63,757 nt of DNA from an uncultured Flavonifractor sp. (GCA_944383135.1 CALWOL010000064.1:1-63757), one strand, 5' to 3'; shown: positions 48,224 through 58,611, numbered from the stretch's first letter. A program made the numbers and translations. Notes: generated by a model not told the origin, from the letters alone.

Positions 48224-48805
48224 ATGAGCTTAGTGCCTTATGTTGTGGAGCAAACCAACCGGGGGGAGCGGTCCTATGATATCTTTTCCCGGCTGCTCAA
48301 CGACCGTATTGTTTTTCTGGGCGAGGAGGTCAACGCCACCACCGCCAGTCTGGTAGTTGCTCAGCTGCTGTATCTGGAGGCCCAGGACCCGGATAAGGAC
48401 ATCCAGTTCTATATCAACAGCCCCGGCGGCTCGGTTACGGACGGTATGGCCATCTATGACACCATGCAGTACATCAAGTGCGATGTATCCACCATCTGCA
48501 TCGGCATGGCGGCCAGCATGGGCGCCTTCCTGCTGTCCTCCGGGACCAAGGGCAAGCGCCTGGCGCTGCCCAATGCGGAAATTATGATTCATCAGCCCTC
48601 CGCCGGGACCCAGGGCCAGATTACCGACATGGCCATTCACCTGAAACGGCTGGAAATCATCAAAAAGCGGATGAATCAGATTCTGGCGGACAATACCGGC
48701 CGGAATGTGGAGGAGGTCACCGCCGCCTGTGAGCGGGACAACTTCATGTCCGCTGAGGAGGCCAAGGAATTTGGCCTGATTGACAAGGTCATCTATTCGC
48801 GGTAA
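48224..48805 (+). CDS. clpP: ATP-dependent Clp protease proteolytic subunit
   Basis: A 193-residue serine peptidase forming the tetradecameric ClpP chamber. The catalytic triad is S98 (GMAASMGAF), H123 (MIHQPS) and D172 (ERDNFMS). The N-terminal [20 protein letters not shown] is typical. AAAGGAG precedes the ATG. No CtsR operator was recognised upstream. Confidence 0.98.
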   Translation: MSLVPYVVEQTNRGERSYDIFSRLLNDRIVFLGEEVNATTASLVVAQLLYLEAQDPDKDIQFYINSPGGSVTDGMAIYDTMQYIKCDVSTICIGMAASMGAFLLSSGTKGKRLALPNAEIMIHQPSAGTQGQITDMAIHLKRLEIIKKRMNQILADNTGRNVEEVTAACERDNFMSAEEAKEFGLIDKVIYSR

Positions 48806-48817
48806 AATCCAACAGGG

Positions 48818-48843
48818 GGGAGCGGGGAGGACGCCCTGCTCCC
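48818..48843 (+). other. Hairpin between clpP and clpX
   Basis: A 10-bp stem with one G-U pair (48818-48827 with 48834-48843) has a 6-base loop and no T-run, 12 bp after the clpP stop. It could modulate clpX expression. Confidence 0.4.
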
Positions 48844-48904
48844 TCCGTGTCGTATCCGGGTGTCCGGTATTGGACCCTGAATTTCTAGCATTGAGGTAGG
48901 AAGC

Positions 48905-50218
48905 ATGCCGAAAAATGACGAACGGAAAAGTGTAAGATGCTCCTTCTGCGGCAAGCATCAGGAGCAGGTGGCCCGTATCATTGCCGGGCCCGGCGCCTAT
49001 ATCTGCAACGAGTGCGTCCACCTGTGCATGAGCATTCTGGACGACAACTACGACCCGGAGGAGCCCATCAGCTCCGACATTCCCGATGTCATTCCCACCC
49101 CGCGGGAAATCCGGGATGTGCTGGACCAGTATATCATCGGACAGGAGGAGGCCAAGGTGGCCCTGTCCGTGGCGGTGTACAACCACTATAAGCGCATCTA
49201 CTTCGGCGGCGGGGAGGATGTGGAGCTCCAGAAGAGCAATATCCTGCTCATGGGACCCACCGGCTGCGGCAAGACGCTCTTCGCCCAGACTCTGGCCCGT
49301 ATTCTGAAGGTGCCCTTTGCCATTGCCGACGCCACCACCCTCACGGAGGCGGGCTACGTGGGCGACGACGTGGAGAACATCCTGCTGCGTCTGGTCCAGG
49401 CCGCCGACTATGACATCGAGCTGGCGGAGCGGGGCATCATCTATGTGGATGAGATTGACAAAATTGCCCGCAAGAGCGAAAACACCTCCATCACCCGGGA
49501 TGTGTCCGGCGAGGGTGTGCAGCAGGCTTTGCTGAAAATCCTGGAGGGCACCGTGGCCAATGTTCCCCCCCAGGGCGGCCGGAAGCATCCCCACCAGGAG
49601 TTTATTCAGATTGACACCAAGAACATCCTCTTTATCTGCGGCGGCGCCTTTGACGGGATGGAGAAAATCATCGAGCAGCGTCTGGATAAAAAGACCATTG
49701 GCTTCGGTGCGGAGATCCAGAGCAAGAAGGAGAAGAACACCGCCATCTTTAAGGAGGTCCAGCCCCACGACTTGCTGAAATTCGGCATTATTCCGGAGCT
49801 GGTGGGCCGCCTGCCGGTGATTACCACCCTGAATGCCCTGGACAAGGAGCAGCTGGTGCGCATCCTCACCGAGCCCAAGAACGCCCTGGTCAAGCAGTAC
49901 CAGAAGCTGCTGGAGTACGACATGGTGGACCTGGAGTTTGAGCCTCAGGCCCTGGAGGAGGCCGCCGAGAAGGCCATTGAGCGCGGCATTGGCGCCCGGG
50001 GTCTGCGTGCGGTGCTGGAGGAAGTGATGACCCAAATCATGTACGATGTTCCCTCCGACCCCACCATTGCAAAAGTGACCATTACGGCGGAGAGCGTCAG
50101 GGACCATCGGCCTCCCGCCATCGAATATGATTCCAACCGCACCCAGCGGCCCCGCCTCGGCGGCGCCGCTCTCCGGGCGGAGAAGGGCGGTTCCGCTCCC
50201 AAGGGGAACGTGTCCTGA
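48905..50218 (+). CDS. clpX: ATP-dependent Clp protease ATP-binding subunit ClpX
   Basis: A 437-residue AAA+ unfoldase feeding ClpP. The N-terminal zinc domain has four Cys (CSFCGKHQ and CNECVHLC). Walker A is GPTGCGKT, Walker [11 protein letters not shown], and the pore loop GYVGDD. A ClpP-binding loop of the LGF/IGF type fits TIGFGAEIQ. The length and order are normal. It lies 99 bp after clpP. Confidence 0.98.
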   Translation: MPKNDERKSVRCSFCGKHQEQVARIIAGPGAYICNECVHLCMSILDDNYDPEEPISSDIPDVIPTPREIRDVLDQYIIGQEEAKVALSVAVYNHYKRIYFGGGEDVELQKSNILLMGPTGCGKTLFAQTLARILKVPFAIADATTLTEAGYVGDDVENILLRLVQAADYDIELAERGIIYVDEIDKIARKSENTSITRDVSGEGVQQALLKILEGTVANVPPQGGRKHPHQEFIQIDTKNILFICGGAFDGMEKIIEQRLDKKTIGFGAEIQSKKEKNTAIFKEVQPHDLLKFGIIPELVGRLPVITTLNALDKEQLVRILTEPKNALVKQYQKLLEYDMVDLEFEPQALEEAAEKAIERGIGARGLRAVLEEVMTQIMYDVPSDPTIAKVTITAESVRDHRPPAIEYDSNRTQRPRLGGAALRAEKGGSAPKGNVS

Positions 50219-50242
50219 CAAATGAAAGCCTGAACGCGGAGC

Positions 50243-50309
50243 ACAGAAGTCAGGAGTGGGGCGCAGCGGCTCTTGCTGAGTCAGCCGTATCCCCCTTTCT
50301 GACTTCTGT
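50243..50309 (+). other. Long-range hairpin in the clpX-lon spacer
   Basis: A perfect 11-bp stem ACAGAAGTCAG/CTGACTTCTGT (50243-50253 with 50299-50309) encloses about 45 bases that can fold further (GTGGGG with CCCC, AGCGGCTC region). It is followed by CTTTGT. It lies 24 bp before the lon start and could act as a terminator or leader switch. Confidence 0.5.
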
Positions 50310-50332
50310 CTTTGTATGAGGGAGGTACCCGT

Positions 50333-52741
50333 ATGCAAGCAAATACCCCGGTCACCATGCCGGCACTGGCCCTGCGTGGGCTGACCATTTTTCCCAATAT
50401 GCTCCTCCACTTTGATGTGGGCCGGGAGAGCTCCATCAAGGCCCTGGACGAGGCCATGACCAATGCCCAGACCATCTTTTTGGTGGCCCAACGGGACTTG
50501 TCGGTGGAGAACCCCCAGGAGGAGGATTTGTACACCATCGGCACCATCAGCAATGTACGGCAGATTCTCCGCCTGCCCGGAGACAATGTCCGGGTAATGG
50601 TGGAGGGCATCAGCCGGGGACGGCTGTGCCGGGTGGTGGAGACCGCCCCCTATCTGACGGCGCAGGTGGAGGAAATTCCGGCAGAATTGTCTGTAAAGCG
50701 TTCTGCCCGTACAGAGGCGCTGATCCGCCAGACCTATGAGCTCTTTGAGTCCTACATCGAGCTGGCGCCCAAGATGACCCCTGATATTCTCCTCTCCGTG
50801 CTCTCCAGCGAGGACCCCGGCTACATTGCCGACTACATTGCCCAGAACCTCCCCATGCGGACGGGGGACAAGCAGGCCATCCTGGAGGAGCTGCGCCCGG
50901 TCCGCCGGCTGGAGAAGCTGAGCCAGGGCCTCCGCCGGGAGGTGGAGATTCTGGAGCTGGAGCAGGAGATGCAGGGCAAGGTGCGGGACCAGCTCACCCG
51001 CAGCCAGCGGGACTACGTCCTGCGGGAGCAGCTGAAGGTCCTCCAGCAGGAGCTGGGGGAGGACCCCCAGGGGGGCGCCGACCAGGAATTCAGCGATTAC
51101 CGGCGGCAGATTGCCCATGCCAAGCTGCCGGAGGAGGTGCGGGAAAAGCTGGAGAAGGAGCTGCGGCGCCTGGAAAAGCAGCCCTTCGGCTCGGCGGAGG
51201 CCACCGTCATCCGCAGCTATCTGGACACGGTGCTGGAGCTGCCCTGGGGCAAAAAGACCAAGGAGCGGGTGAACGTGGCGGCCGCCCGTAAGATTCTGGA
51301 CGCCGACCACTACGGCCTGGACAAGGTGAAGGAGCGAATCCTGGAATTTCTGGCGGTCAAGCAGCTGGCGCCCCAGCTGCGCGGGCAGATTCTCTGCCTG
51401 GTGGGTCCTCCCGGCGTGGGCAAAACCTCCATCGCCTCCAGCGTGGCCCGGGCCATCCACCGGAACATGGCCCGCATCTCCCTGGGCGGCGTCCATGACG
51501 AGGCGGAAATCCGGGGTCACCGCAAGACCTACGTGGGCGCCATGCCCGGCCGGATTATCGCCGCCGTGCAGCAGGCGGGAAGCTGCAACCCGCTGCTGCT
51601 GCTGGATGAAATTGACAAGCTGGGCAACGACCAGCGGGGAGACCCCGCCTCCGCTCTGCTGGAGGTTCTGGACGGGGAGCAGAACAGCACCTTCCGGGAC
51701 CACTTTTTGGAAGTCCCCTTTGATCTGTCCGACGTGCTGTTCATCACCACCGCCAATACCCTGGATACCATCCCCCGGCCCCTGCTGGACCGGATGGAGG
51801 TCATTGAGTTGAACAGCTATACCGACGAGGAGAAGGTGCAGATTGCCAAGCGCCACCTGCTTCCCAAGGAGCTGAAGCGCCACGGCCTGAGCCGGACGCA
51901 GCTCAGGCTCACGGACGACGCCCTGCGCGCCCTGATTCGCGGCTATACCCGGGAATCCGGTGTGCGTATTCTGGAGCGGGAGCTGGGCGCCCTGTGCCGG
52001 AAGGCTGCAATGCGGGTGGTGTCAGATGGTGTAAAGTCAATAAGCGTTACAGATGAAAACCTGGAGACCTTTTTGGGCATTCCCCGGTATCACCCCGACC
52101 GCCTGCCTCAGTCGGAGCAGGTGGGTGTGGTCAATGGCCTGGCCTGGACCAGTGTGGGCGGCGAAATCCTGGAGGTTGAGGTGGCGGTGGTGCCCGGTAC
52201 CGGTAAAATTGAGCTGACCGGCAACCTGGGGGACGTAATGAAGGAGTCGGCCCATGCCGCCCTGACCTATATCCGGAGCCGGGCCGCCCAATTGGGGCTG
52301 GAAGCTGATTTTTATAAGACGAAAGACCTCCACATTCACTTCCCGGAGGGAGCCGTGCCCAAGGACGGTCCTTCGGCGGGCATTGCCATCACCACAGCCA
52401 TGGTTTCCGCCCTGACCGGCATCCCTGTCCGGCGCAATCTGGCCATGACAGGTGAAGTTACTTTACGGGGCAGAGTGCTGCCCATCGGCGGACTGAAGGA
52501 AAAGACCATGGCGGCCTACCGCAACGGAATCACCACTGTCATTCTGCCGGCGGACAACGAGAAGGATTTGGAGGAGATCGACAAGACGGTGCGGGCCGGC
52601 CTCCGCTTTGTCCCTGTGGAGCAGGTGGATGCTGTGCTGGCTGAGGCGCTGGCGCAGGATGTGTGCACCGGTGACGGCGGGCAGCCTCAGGTGGTGAGCA
52701 ATGCGCCCCACCGGGGGGAGCGCCCCTCTCTCAAGCAGTGA
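50333..52741 (+). CDS. lon: ATP-dependent protease Lon
   Basis: An 802-residue cytoplasmic AAA+ serine protease. The ATG follows GGGAGG. The LON substrate-binding domain covers about 1-200 and a coiled coil 200-300. Walker A is GPPGVGKTS and Walker [11 protein letters not shown]. The Ser-Lys dyad is S681 in PKDGPSAGI and K722 in IGGLKEKTM. The length fits LonA. Confidence 0.98.
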   Translation: MQANTPVTMPALALRGLTIFPNMLLHFDVGRESSIKALDEAMTNAQTIFLVAQRDLSVENPQEEDLYTIGTISNVRQILRLPGDNVRVMVEGISRGRLCRVVETAPYLTAQVEEIPAELSVKRSARTEALIRQTYELFESYIELAPKMTPDILLSVLSSEDPGYIADYIAQNLPMRTGDKQAILEELRPVRRLEKLSQGLRREVEILELEQEMQGKVRDQLTRSQRDYVLREQLKVLQQELGEDPQGGADQEFSDYRRQIAHAKLPEEVREKLEKELRRLEKQPFGSAEATVIRSYLDTVLELPWGKKTKERVNVAAARKILDADHYGLDKVKERILEFLAVKQLAPQLRGQILCLVGPPGVGKTSIASSVARAIHRNMARISLGGVHDEAEIRGHRKTYVGAMPGRIIAAVQQAGSCNPLLLLDEIDKLGNDQRGDPASALLEVLDGEQNSTFRDHFLEVPFDLSDVLFITTANTLDTIPRPLLDRMEVIELNSYTDEEKVQIAKRHLLPKELKRHGLSRTQLRLTDDALRALIRGYTRESGVRILERELGALCRKAAMRVVSDGVKSISVTDENLETFLGIPRYHPDRLPQSEQVGVVNGLAWTSVGGEILEVEVAVVPGTGKIELTGNLGDVMKESAHAALTYIRSRAAQLGLEADFYKTKDLHIHFPEGAVPKDGPSAGIAITTAMVSALTGIPVRRNLAMTGEVTLRGRVLPIGGLKEKTMAAYRNGITTVILPADNEKDLEEIDKTVRAGLRFVPVEQVDAVLAEALAQDVCTGDGGQPQVVSNAPHRGERPSLKQ

Positions 52742-52784
52742 GTTTACATATCGGAACAGAAAAAAGCCAATGCAGGAGGACGCT

Positions 52785-53384
52785 ATGCCGGTTAATGTGC
52801 AAAAAGCGGAGTTTGTCCGCTCCGCGGCCAAACCTGGGGATTTCCCCAGAGACAGGCTGCCTCAGGTTGCCTTTGCGGGCCGCTCCAACGTGGGCAAGTC
52901 CTCGGTGATCAACCGTCTGCTGAACCGGAAGAACTTTGCCAGGGTGGGTGCAGCTCCGGGCAAGACCACCCATATCAATTATTTTCTCATCGACGGCGCC
53001 TTCTATCTGGTGGATTTGCCGGGCTACGGATATGCCAAGGTCTCCCTGGCAGAGAAACAGCGGTGGGGAAAGTTGATGGAAGAGTGGTTTGCCGATTCCC
53101 GGCTGATGACGTTGGGGCTGATGATTGTGGATGCCCGCCACAAGCCCACGGCCGATGACTGTACCATGGCCGAGTGGTTTAAAAACAGCGGAAAGCCCTT
53201 TGCCGTTGTGGCCAACAAGCTGGACAAGCTGCGCAAAAGCGACATCCTTCCCAATCTGACCCGTATCCGGGAGACCCTTGGACTGGATGAGACTGTAAAG
53301 CTGATTCCCTTTTCTGCGGAGAAGGGGGACGGGCGGCAGGAGCTGTTGAATCTGATTTTGGAACATGCGGAGGGAGTTTTATGA
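52785..53384 (+). CDS. engB: Ribosome biogenesis GTP-binding protein EngB (YsxC/YihA)
   Basis: A 199-residue GTPase for 50S assembly. The G1 motif is GRSNVGKSS, G3 DLPGYGYA, G4 NKLDKL and G5 PFSAEKG. AGGAGG lies five bases before the ATG. lon-engB is a conserved order in Bacillus and relatives. Its stop overlaps the next start (ATGA). Confidence 0.97.
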   Translation: MPVNVQKAEFVRSAAKPGDFPRDRLPQVAFAGRSNVGKSSVINRLLNRKNFARVGAAPGKTTHINYFLIDGAFYLVDLPGYGYAKVSLAEKQRWGKLMEEWFADSRLMTLGLMIVDARHKPTADDCTMAEWFKNSGKPFAVVANKLDKLRKSDILPNLTRIRETLGLDETVKLIPFSAEKGDGRQELLNLILEHAEGVL

Positions 53385-54148
53385 AATACGTCAAGCTGCG
53401 GAAAGATGGCCGGCCGGTCTGGGGCGTGCTTCAGGGACAGGAGGTGCGTACCCTGACCAAGCCTCCCTTTGAAGAGCTGTGCTACGACGGCGAAAGCCTG
53501 CCCTTGGCGGAGTGCGATTTGCTGGCGCCCTGTGAGGCCACGAAAATTGTGTGCATTGGAAAAAACTACTATGACCACATTCAGGAGATGCGCTCCATGG
53601 TGGATGCCTCTCACAATCCGGAACGGCCCACCCTCTTCCTGAAGGCGCCCAACGCCCTGAACGTGCCGGAGGGAACGGTACACGCCCCCGGCTTTGTGGG
53701 CCGTCTGGACTACGAGGGGGAGCTGGCTGTGGTGATGAAGCGCCGGGCCAAGGACGTGCCGGAGGAGGAGGCCCTGGACTATGTGCTGGGCTACACCTGC
53801 CTTAATGATGTTACCGCCCGGGACGTCCAGAAGTCGGACGGCCAGTGGGCCCGGGGCAAGAACATGGACGGCTTTGCCCCCATGGGGCCGGTTCTTACTG
53901 ACGAGGTGGAGCCGGACCATCTGGAACTTACCACCCGGCTGAACGGCGCTGTGGTGCAGCACAGCAACACTGAGCTGCTCATCACCGGCGTGGGGAAGAT
54001 CATCGCGTTCATCACCGCCTCCATGACGCTGGAGCCCGGTGACGTCATTGCTACCGGCACTCCGGCGGGAGTGGGTCCCATGGTTCCCGGCGACGTGGTG
54101 GAGGTGGAGATTGGCGGCATCGGTGTCCTGCGCAACCACATCATCTGA
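53381..54148 (+). CDS. Fumarylacetoacetate hydrolase (FAH) family protein
   Basis: A 255-residue enzyme of the FAH fold. The metal-site acids fit the DYEGELAVVM motif and LNDVTARDVQ. KIVCIGKNYYDHIQEM and GDVIATGTPAGVGPM are signatures of 2-hydroxyhepta-2,4-diene-1,7-dioate isomerase-like or oxaloacetate-decarboxylase/acylpyruvase-like members. No aromatic degradation genes are nearby. The acylpyruvase or oxaloacetate-clearing role is the more likely one in an anaerobe. Confidence 0.88.
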   Translation: MKYVKLRKDGRPVWGVLQGQEVRTLTKPPFEELCYDGESLPLAECDLLAPCEATKIVCIGKNYYDHIQEMRSMVDASHNPERPTLFLKAPNALNVPEGTVHAPGFVGRLDYEGELAVVMKRRAKDVPEEEALDYVLGYTCLNDVTARDVQKSDGQWARGKNMDGFAPMGPVLTDEVEPDHLELTTRLNGAVVQHSNTELLITGVGKIIAFITASMTLEPGDVIATGTPAGVGPMVPGDVVEVEIGGIGVLRNHII

Positions 54149-54159
54149 GTATCCCCGCG

Positions 54160-54195
54160 GGGCGGCCATCCCGGATGGCCGCCCTTGTGTTTTTT
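54160..54195 (+). terminator. Intrinsic terminator after the FAH gene
   Basis: A perfect 11-bp stem (54160-54170 with 54174-54184) has a 3-base loop and a T-rich tail (TTGTGTTTTTT). The tail doubles as the -35 region of the next promoter. Confidence 0.8.
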
Positions 54196-54213
54196 GGCGT
54201 ACTTTGGTATAAT
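54185..54213 (+). promoter_or_regulatory. Promoter for the M50-scpAB operon
   Basis: TTGTGT (54185-54190), a 17-bp spacer and TATAAT (54208-54213). It starts inside the T-tail of the preceding terminator. Confidence 0.65.
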
Positions 54214-54258
54214 GGAGCATCATGCGGCTACCCTGATGATAGACGGAGGAATCACGAT

Positions 54259-54969
54259 TTGGCATCTTTTGCGGAGTTTGCGCAGCGCATGGACTGGTGG
54301 GGCCTGGTAACCCTGCTCATCAGCGCCCTTTCCGCCCTGCTGTGCATCACCCTTCACGAGCTCTCCCACGGCTTTGTGGCCTGGCGGCTGGGGGACCCCA
54401 CGGCCAAGCAGGCTGGCCGACTGACCCTGAATCCCATCAAGCACCTGGACCCGGTGGGCCTGGTTATGATGCTCATCGCCAAGGTGGGCTGGGCCAGACC
54501 GGTCCCGGTGGATATGCGCTATTTCAAACGGCCCAAGCAGGGGATGGCGCTCACCGCGCTGGCGGGTCCGGCGGCCAATTTCCTCACCGCCATGCTGGCC
54601 GTGGGACTGGCCTCTCTGATCTGGCACTTCGGTTCGGTCAGCCAGGCCTCGCTGCTGGCGCTGTGTGTGCTGTCCAACATCGCCCTGCTGGGGGTGGGCA
54701 TGGGTCTGTTCAACCTCATTCCCGTCTCCCCACTGGACGGCTCCAAAATCATGTTTGCCCTGCTGCCCAGCCAGATTTATTACAAAATCCTGCGCTATGA
54801 GCGCTTTGTGGGCATTGTGCTGATCGTACTGGTGCTGCTGGGGGTGTTCAGCAGACCTCTGAGCTTTCTGATGGTCCACACACTCCAGGGAATGTGCAGT
54901 GTGGTCCGTATGCCGGCGGACGTGCTGTGGATCTGTCAGGATGTGTCTGCCATCCTGAATCTGGTTTGA
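54259..54969 (+). CDS. Site-2 protease family (M50) membrane metalloprotease
   Basis: A 236-residue membrane protease with about six segments, related to Bacillus YwhC. The zinc motif is HELSH in CITLHELSHGFVAW, and the third ligand is in NLIPVSPLDGSKI. DPTAKQAGRLTLNPIKHLDP is typical of this subgroup. I chose the TTG at 54259, with CGGAGG nine bases upstream; a later ATG (codon 11) is possible. There is no PDZ domain. It heads the operon with scpA and scpB, a common order in Clostridia. Confidence 0.9.
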   Translation: MASFAEFAQRMDWWGLVTLLISALSALLCITLHELSHGFVAWRLGDPTAKQAGRLTLNPIKHLDPVGLVMMLIAKVGWARPVPVDMRYFKRPKQGMALTALAGPAANFLTAMLAVGLASLIWHFGSVSQASLLALCVLSNIALLGVGMGLFNLIPVSPLDGSKIMFALLPSQIYYKILRYERFVGIVLIVLVLLGVFSRPLSFLMVHTLQGMCSVVRMPADVLWICQDVSAILNLV

Positions 54970-54970
54970 G

Positions 54971-55804
54971 GTGAGTACCATCGAAACGCCCATTTACCAT
55001 CTGGAAAAGGTAATCAAAAACCGGGAGGAGCTGGAGGATTTCAACGGCCCTCTGGACCTGATTCTCCACCTGCTGTCCAAGAATAAAATGGAAATCAAGG
55101 ACATTCAAATTTCCCTGATTCTGGAGCAGTATTTGGCCTGGATGGAGCAGCGCAAGCAGCTGGATTTGGAAGTGGCCAGTGAATTTGTGACCATGGCCGC
55201 CCAGCTGGTGTTTATCAAGACCCGGATGCTCCTGTCCATCCACGACGAGGAGGCCCTGTCCGAGCTGGAGCAGCTGATGGCCTCCCTGGAGGAGCACCAG
55301 CGCCATGAGAACTTTGTCCGCATCAAGGCAATTGTGCCGGAGCTGTCCGACCGGTACGCGGTGGGCAGGGACTACCTGACCAAACCTCCGGAGGTGCTGC
55401 TGACGCATAAAACCTACCGGTATGTCCACCAGCCTGAGGACCTGCTGCGGGCGATGAACAGCGTGCTGGCCCGGGTGGACCACCGGCTGCCGCCGCCCAT
55501 GGCCGCCTTTGAGGGCATTGTGGGCCGGGAGCCCTATCCGGTGGCCGATAAGGCGGACGAAATCCTGGACCGGCTGGCCCGGTTCGGCGTGACCCGGTTC
55601 CGGGCGCTGTTTCGGGGAAACCGGAGCCGCTCGGAGATTGTTGCCACCTTCATCGCGGTGCTGGAGCTGTGCAAGGCCCGGCGCCTGCGGCTGGCAGGCA
55701 CGGAGACCGACTGCACGGTAACCTGTACCGAAGGGGATGGGCAGGAGATGGAATTTTCCACGGACATATCTGAACCGGCGGATGGGGGAACACCATGGAA
55801 TTGA
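54971..55804 (+). CDS. scpA: Segregation and condensation protein A
   Basis: A 277-residue kleisin of the Smc-ScpAB condensin. The N-terminal DFNGPLDLILHLLSKNKMEIKD-type motif (near FNGPLDLILHLL), EVASEFVTMAAQLVFIKTRML and a C-terminal winged helix (about 205-265) fit the family. The GTG start begins two bases after the previous stop. It overlaps scpB by 10 bp. Smc itself is outside the window. Confidence 0.96.
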   Translation: MSTIETPIYHLEKVIKNREELEDFNGPLDLILHLLSKNKMEIKDIQISLILEQYLAWMEQRKQLDLEVASEFVTMAAQLVFIKTRMLLSIHDEEALSELEQLMASLEEHQRHENFVRIKAIVPELSDRYAVGRDYLTKPPEVLLTHKTYRYVHQPEDLLRAMNSVLARVDHRLPPPMAAFEGIVGREPYPVADKADEILDRLARFGVTRFRALFRGNRSRSEIVATFIAVLELCKARRLRLAGTETDCTVTCTEGDGQEMEFSTDISEPADGGTPWN

Positions 55805-56448
55805 AGGAAATTGAATCCGCCATTGAGGGGATCTTGTTTGCCGCCGGTGAGCCGGTGGGAGTGGAGCGGCTGTGCCTGGCACTGGAGATTGACCGGGGCA
55901 CGGCGGACGCCGTCTGCCAGCGGCTGGCGGACTATTACAGCTATGAGCGCCGGGGGATCCGCCTGCTGCGGCTGGACAACAGCTACCAGCTGTGCTCCGC
56001 TCCGGAATTTGCCCACCATATCCGGCGGGCCTTTGAGAGCCGCCGTCCCGCCCGACTGAGCCAGCCGGCGCTGGAGGTGCTGGCCATTATCGCCTATTAT
56101 CAGCCTGCCACCCGGGCCTACGTGGATCAAATCCGGGGGGTGGACAGCTCTTATACCGTGGGGCTGCTGCTGGAGCGGGAGCTGATTGAGGAGTGCGGCC
56201 GTCTGGCGGTGCCCGGCCGGCCCATCCAGTACCGCACCACCCAGAATTTCCTGCGCTCCTTCGGCCTGTCCAGTCTGGAGGAGCTACCCGAGCTGCCCAA
56301 CGCCGCTCCGGAGGACGGTCAGCTCACCCTGGAGATGCAGGCGGCTGTGGCCCGGCTCCAGGCGGCGGAGGGCGGCGAACTCACGGACGAGGAGCTGGAG
56401 CAGGCCGCCCGGGAACTGGCCCGGGCGGAGGAGGGTGCTCAGCCATGA
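55795..56448 (+). CDS. scpB: Segregation and condensation protein B
   Basis: A 217-residue winged-helix dimer partner of ScpA. The motifs are IESAIEGILFAAGEPV, PALEVLAIIAYYQPATRAYVD and RPIQYRTTQNFLRSFGL. The C-terminal tail is Glu/Ala-rich. Translation is coupled to scpA and to the following DUF2953 gene (ATGA). Confidence 0.97.
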   Translation: MELKEIESAIEGILFAAGEPVGVERLCLALEIDRGTADAVCQRLADYYSYERRGIRLLRLDNSYQLCSAPEFAHHIRRAFESRRPARLSQPALEVLAIIAYYQPATRAYVDQIRGVDSSYTVGLLLERELIEECGRLAVPGRPIQYRTTQNFLRSFGLSSLEELPELPNAAPEDGQLTLEMQAAVARLQAAEGGELTDEELEQAARELARAEEGAQP

Positions 56449-57050
56449 AGGTTGTGCTGATCCTGGCGGCGCTGGCGGCGGTTCTGGTTCTGCTCAGCCT
56501 GCTCCGGGTGGGGGTCCGGGTACTCTATACGCCCAGCGGACTGACCCTCCGGGTGAAGGCGGGTCCGGCCTCCGTCACACTGCTGCCCCGCAGGGCAAGG
56601 AAGAAGAAAAAGCGGCCGAAAGCGGCCAAGGCTTCCCCGCCGGCCAGGAGCAGGGGCGACATGCTCACAATGCTCCGGCAGGCGCTGCCCCTGGTGGCGG
56701 AGGGGGCGGGGAGGCTGAAACGAAAGGTGCGGCTGGACCGTATTTACCTGGATGTGACCGCCGCCGCCCCGGACCCTGCCAGCGCGGCGGTGGCTTTTGG
56801 CGGGATAAACGCGGCAATCGGTATGATTTGGCCCTTGGTGGAGCAGAATTTTAACGTAAAAGACAGACGCATCCGTACCCGTGTGGATTTTGAGGCCGGG
56901 CAGCCCACTGCCAGTCTGGACGCGGCGGCCACTCTCACGGTGGGACAGGCCGTGGCGCTGGCGCTGTGGCTGGCCCCCAGGCTGCCCCAGGTCCTGGACG
57001 GGGAGAAGAAAAACAGACAGACGGATACCATACAGAAAGAGGCGGTTTGA
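56445..57050 (+). CDS. DUF2953 family membrane-anchored protein (YtfI-like)
   Basis: A 201-residue protein with one N-terminal membrane segment (about 2-24) and a very basic stretch at 49-66 (RRARKKKKRPKAAK). The DUF2953 core follows (RKVRLDRIYLDV-like, near VRLDRIYLDVTAAAPDP). In Bacillus ytfI lies next to ytfJ, as here. The function is unknown, but the position suggests sporulation. It overlaps scpB by 4 bp. Confidence 0.85.
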   Translation: MKVVLILAALAAVLVLLSLLRVGVRVLYTPSGLTLRVKAGPASVTLLPRRARKKKKRPKAAKASPPARSRGDMLTMLRQALPLVAEGAGRLKRKVRLDRIYLDVTAAAPDPASAAVAFGGINAAIGMIWPLVEQNFNVKDRRIRTRVDFEAGQPTASLDAAATLTVGQAVALALWLAPRLPQVLDGEKKNRQTDTIQKEAV

Positions 57051-57052
57051 AC

Positions 57053-57466
57053 ATGGAAAAGCAGCATCCCATCGGTGATTTGATGACCACCACCATGCAG
57101 AAGCTCCGGGAGATTGCGGACGTAAACACCATCATCGGCCAGCCCATTCAGGCCGGAGGGGTGACCATCATCCCCATCTCCAAGCTGACGGTGGGCTTTG
57201 CCTCCGGCGGCAGCGACTTTGTTTCCAAGAACCAGAAGCCGGACAGCGACAACTCCTTCGGCGGCGGCAGCGGCGCCGGCATGAACCTGTCTCCCGTTGC
57301 CTTCCTGATTGTCAAGGGAGATACCGTAAAGCTGATGCCGGTGGCGGCGCCTCCCTGCAACACGGTGGACCGTGTGGTGGAGATGGTGCCCGAGGTCATT
57401 GACAAGGTGACCGGCTTTGTGGAGAAGCAGCAGGAGAAAAAGGCGGCGGATAACGCCGGGCTTTAA
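57053..57466 (+). CDS. ytfJ: GerW family sporulation protein YtfJ
   Basis: A 137-residue protein of the YtfJ/GerW family, found only in spore formers, and needed in Bacillus for SleB-dependent germination. The motifs are HPIGDLMTTTMQKLREI, GVTIIPISKLTVGFASGGSDF and GGGSGAGMNLSPVAFLIV. It begins two bases after the DUF2953 gene and precedes dacF. This is one of the best signs that the organism sporulates. Confidence 0.94.
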   Translation: MEKQHPIGDLMTTTMQKLREIADVNTIIGQPIQAGGVTIIPISKLTVGFASGGSDFVSKNQKPDSDNSFGGGSGAGMNLSPVAFLIVKGDTVKLMPVAAPPCNTVDRVVEMVPEVIDKVTGFVEKQQEKKAADNAGL

Positions 57467-57503
57467 GGGGCATACTGGCATCATCAACGTGAGGTGATGC
57501 CCC

Positions 57504-58595
57504 TTGAGGCGTATAACCGCCCTGCTTTTCAGCCTGCTTCTGCTCTGCCCCTCCGTCTGTGCCTCGGCGGTGAGCACCTCGGCCTCCGCCGCCATTCTGA
57601 TGGACCGGGAGAGCGGGCGGGTGCTCTATGCCAGCAATGAGACGGAGAAGCGGCCCATTGCCAGCATTACCAAGCTGATGACCGCCCTGGTGGCCGTCCG
57701 CCTGTGCCCGGACTTGTCGGCTGAGGTGACGGTGCGGCAGGAGTGGACGGGAACAGAGGGCTCCTCCATGTACCTCAAGCCGGGAGAGCGGCTGAGCATG
57801 GAGGCGCTGCTGTACGGTCTGCTGCTCTCCTCGGGAAACGACGCCGCTCTGGCCATTGCCGGCAGCTGCTGCGAAACGGTGGAGGCCTTCGTGGCCGAGA
57901 TGAACGAGACGGCGGCCCAGCTGGGCATGTCCGGCACCCATTTTGCCAATCCAAACGGCCTGGATGACCCGGACCACTATTCCACGGCCTACGATATGGC
58001 CCTTCTGGCCCGTGCGGTGCTGGGGGAGGAGAGCCTGCGCCGGATTGCGGGGACCCGGACCATCACCATTGCCGGGCGCTACCTGGCCAACCACAACAAG
58101 CTGCTGTGGCGGTACGAGGGGTGTACCGGCCTGAAAACAGGCTACACGGACGAGGCGGGCCGCACCCTGGTCTCCAGCGCCCAGCGGGAGGGGCAGGAGC
58201 TGATTGCCGTCACCCTGAACGCCCCCAATGACTGGTCGGACCACGCCGCGCTGTTTGACTACGGCTTTTCCACCTATCCCAGGTGTCTGGCGGTGGACGC
58301 CGGCCAGAGCTGGCTGATTCCCTGCCCGGGCAGTCTGGGCAGGTTTGTCTCCGCAGTTCCCGCCGGGGCGGTGTGGTATCCGCTGGCCCAGGGGGAAGCC
58401 CTCTCCCAGGAGGTGTCCCTGCCCCGGCAGGCGGCGGCTCCGGTGGCGGCGGGGGAGCAGGCGGGTGTGCTGACCCTCAGCCTGAACGGAAAGACGGTGG
58501 AGCAGATCCCGCTGTACTATCAGAGCGGAGCTCAGGACGACCGGGCGCCGGAGGGCTGGCTGGACCGCCTGCTGCGCTTTGTGGAGAGAACGTAA
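57504..58595 (+). CDS. dacF: D-alanyl-D-alanine carboxypeptidase (DacF-like)
   Basis: A 363-residue S11 penicillin-binding protein. The signal peptide covers about 1-22. The active-site motifs are S54-ITK, S110-GN and K211-TG. The C-terminal beta domain and a final amphipathic helix (WLDRLLRFVER) are typical of membrane-attached PBP5-type enzymes. The start is TTG, with GAGGTGAT upstream. Its place after ytfJ suggests the sporulation form, which trims spore cortex peptidoglycan. Confidence 0.94.
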   Translation: MRRITALLFSLLLLCPSVCASAVSTSASAAILMDRESGRVLYASNETEKRPIASITKLMTALVAVRLCPDLSAEVTVRQEWTGTEGSSMYLKPGERLSMEALLYGLLLSSGNDAALAIAGSCCETVEAFVAEMNETAAQLGMSGTHFANPNGLDDPDHYSTAYDMALLARAVLGEESLRRIAGTRTITIAGRYLANHNKLLWRYEGCTGLKTGYTDEAGRTLVSSAQREGQELIAVTLNAPNDWSDHAALFDYGFSTYPRCLAVDAGQSWLIPCPGSLGRFVSAVPAGAVWYPLAQGEALSQEVSLPRQAAAPVAAGEQAGVLTLSLNGKTVEQIPLYYQSGAQDDRAPEGWLDRLLRFVERT

Positions 58596-58611
58596 TATAA
58601 GAAGGTAGCAG

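Noticed and set aside
48230..51883. A minus-strand open frame of about 1217 codons opposite clpP, clpX and lon
   Set aside because: It overlaps three certain genes and is a composition artefact.
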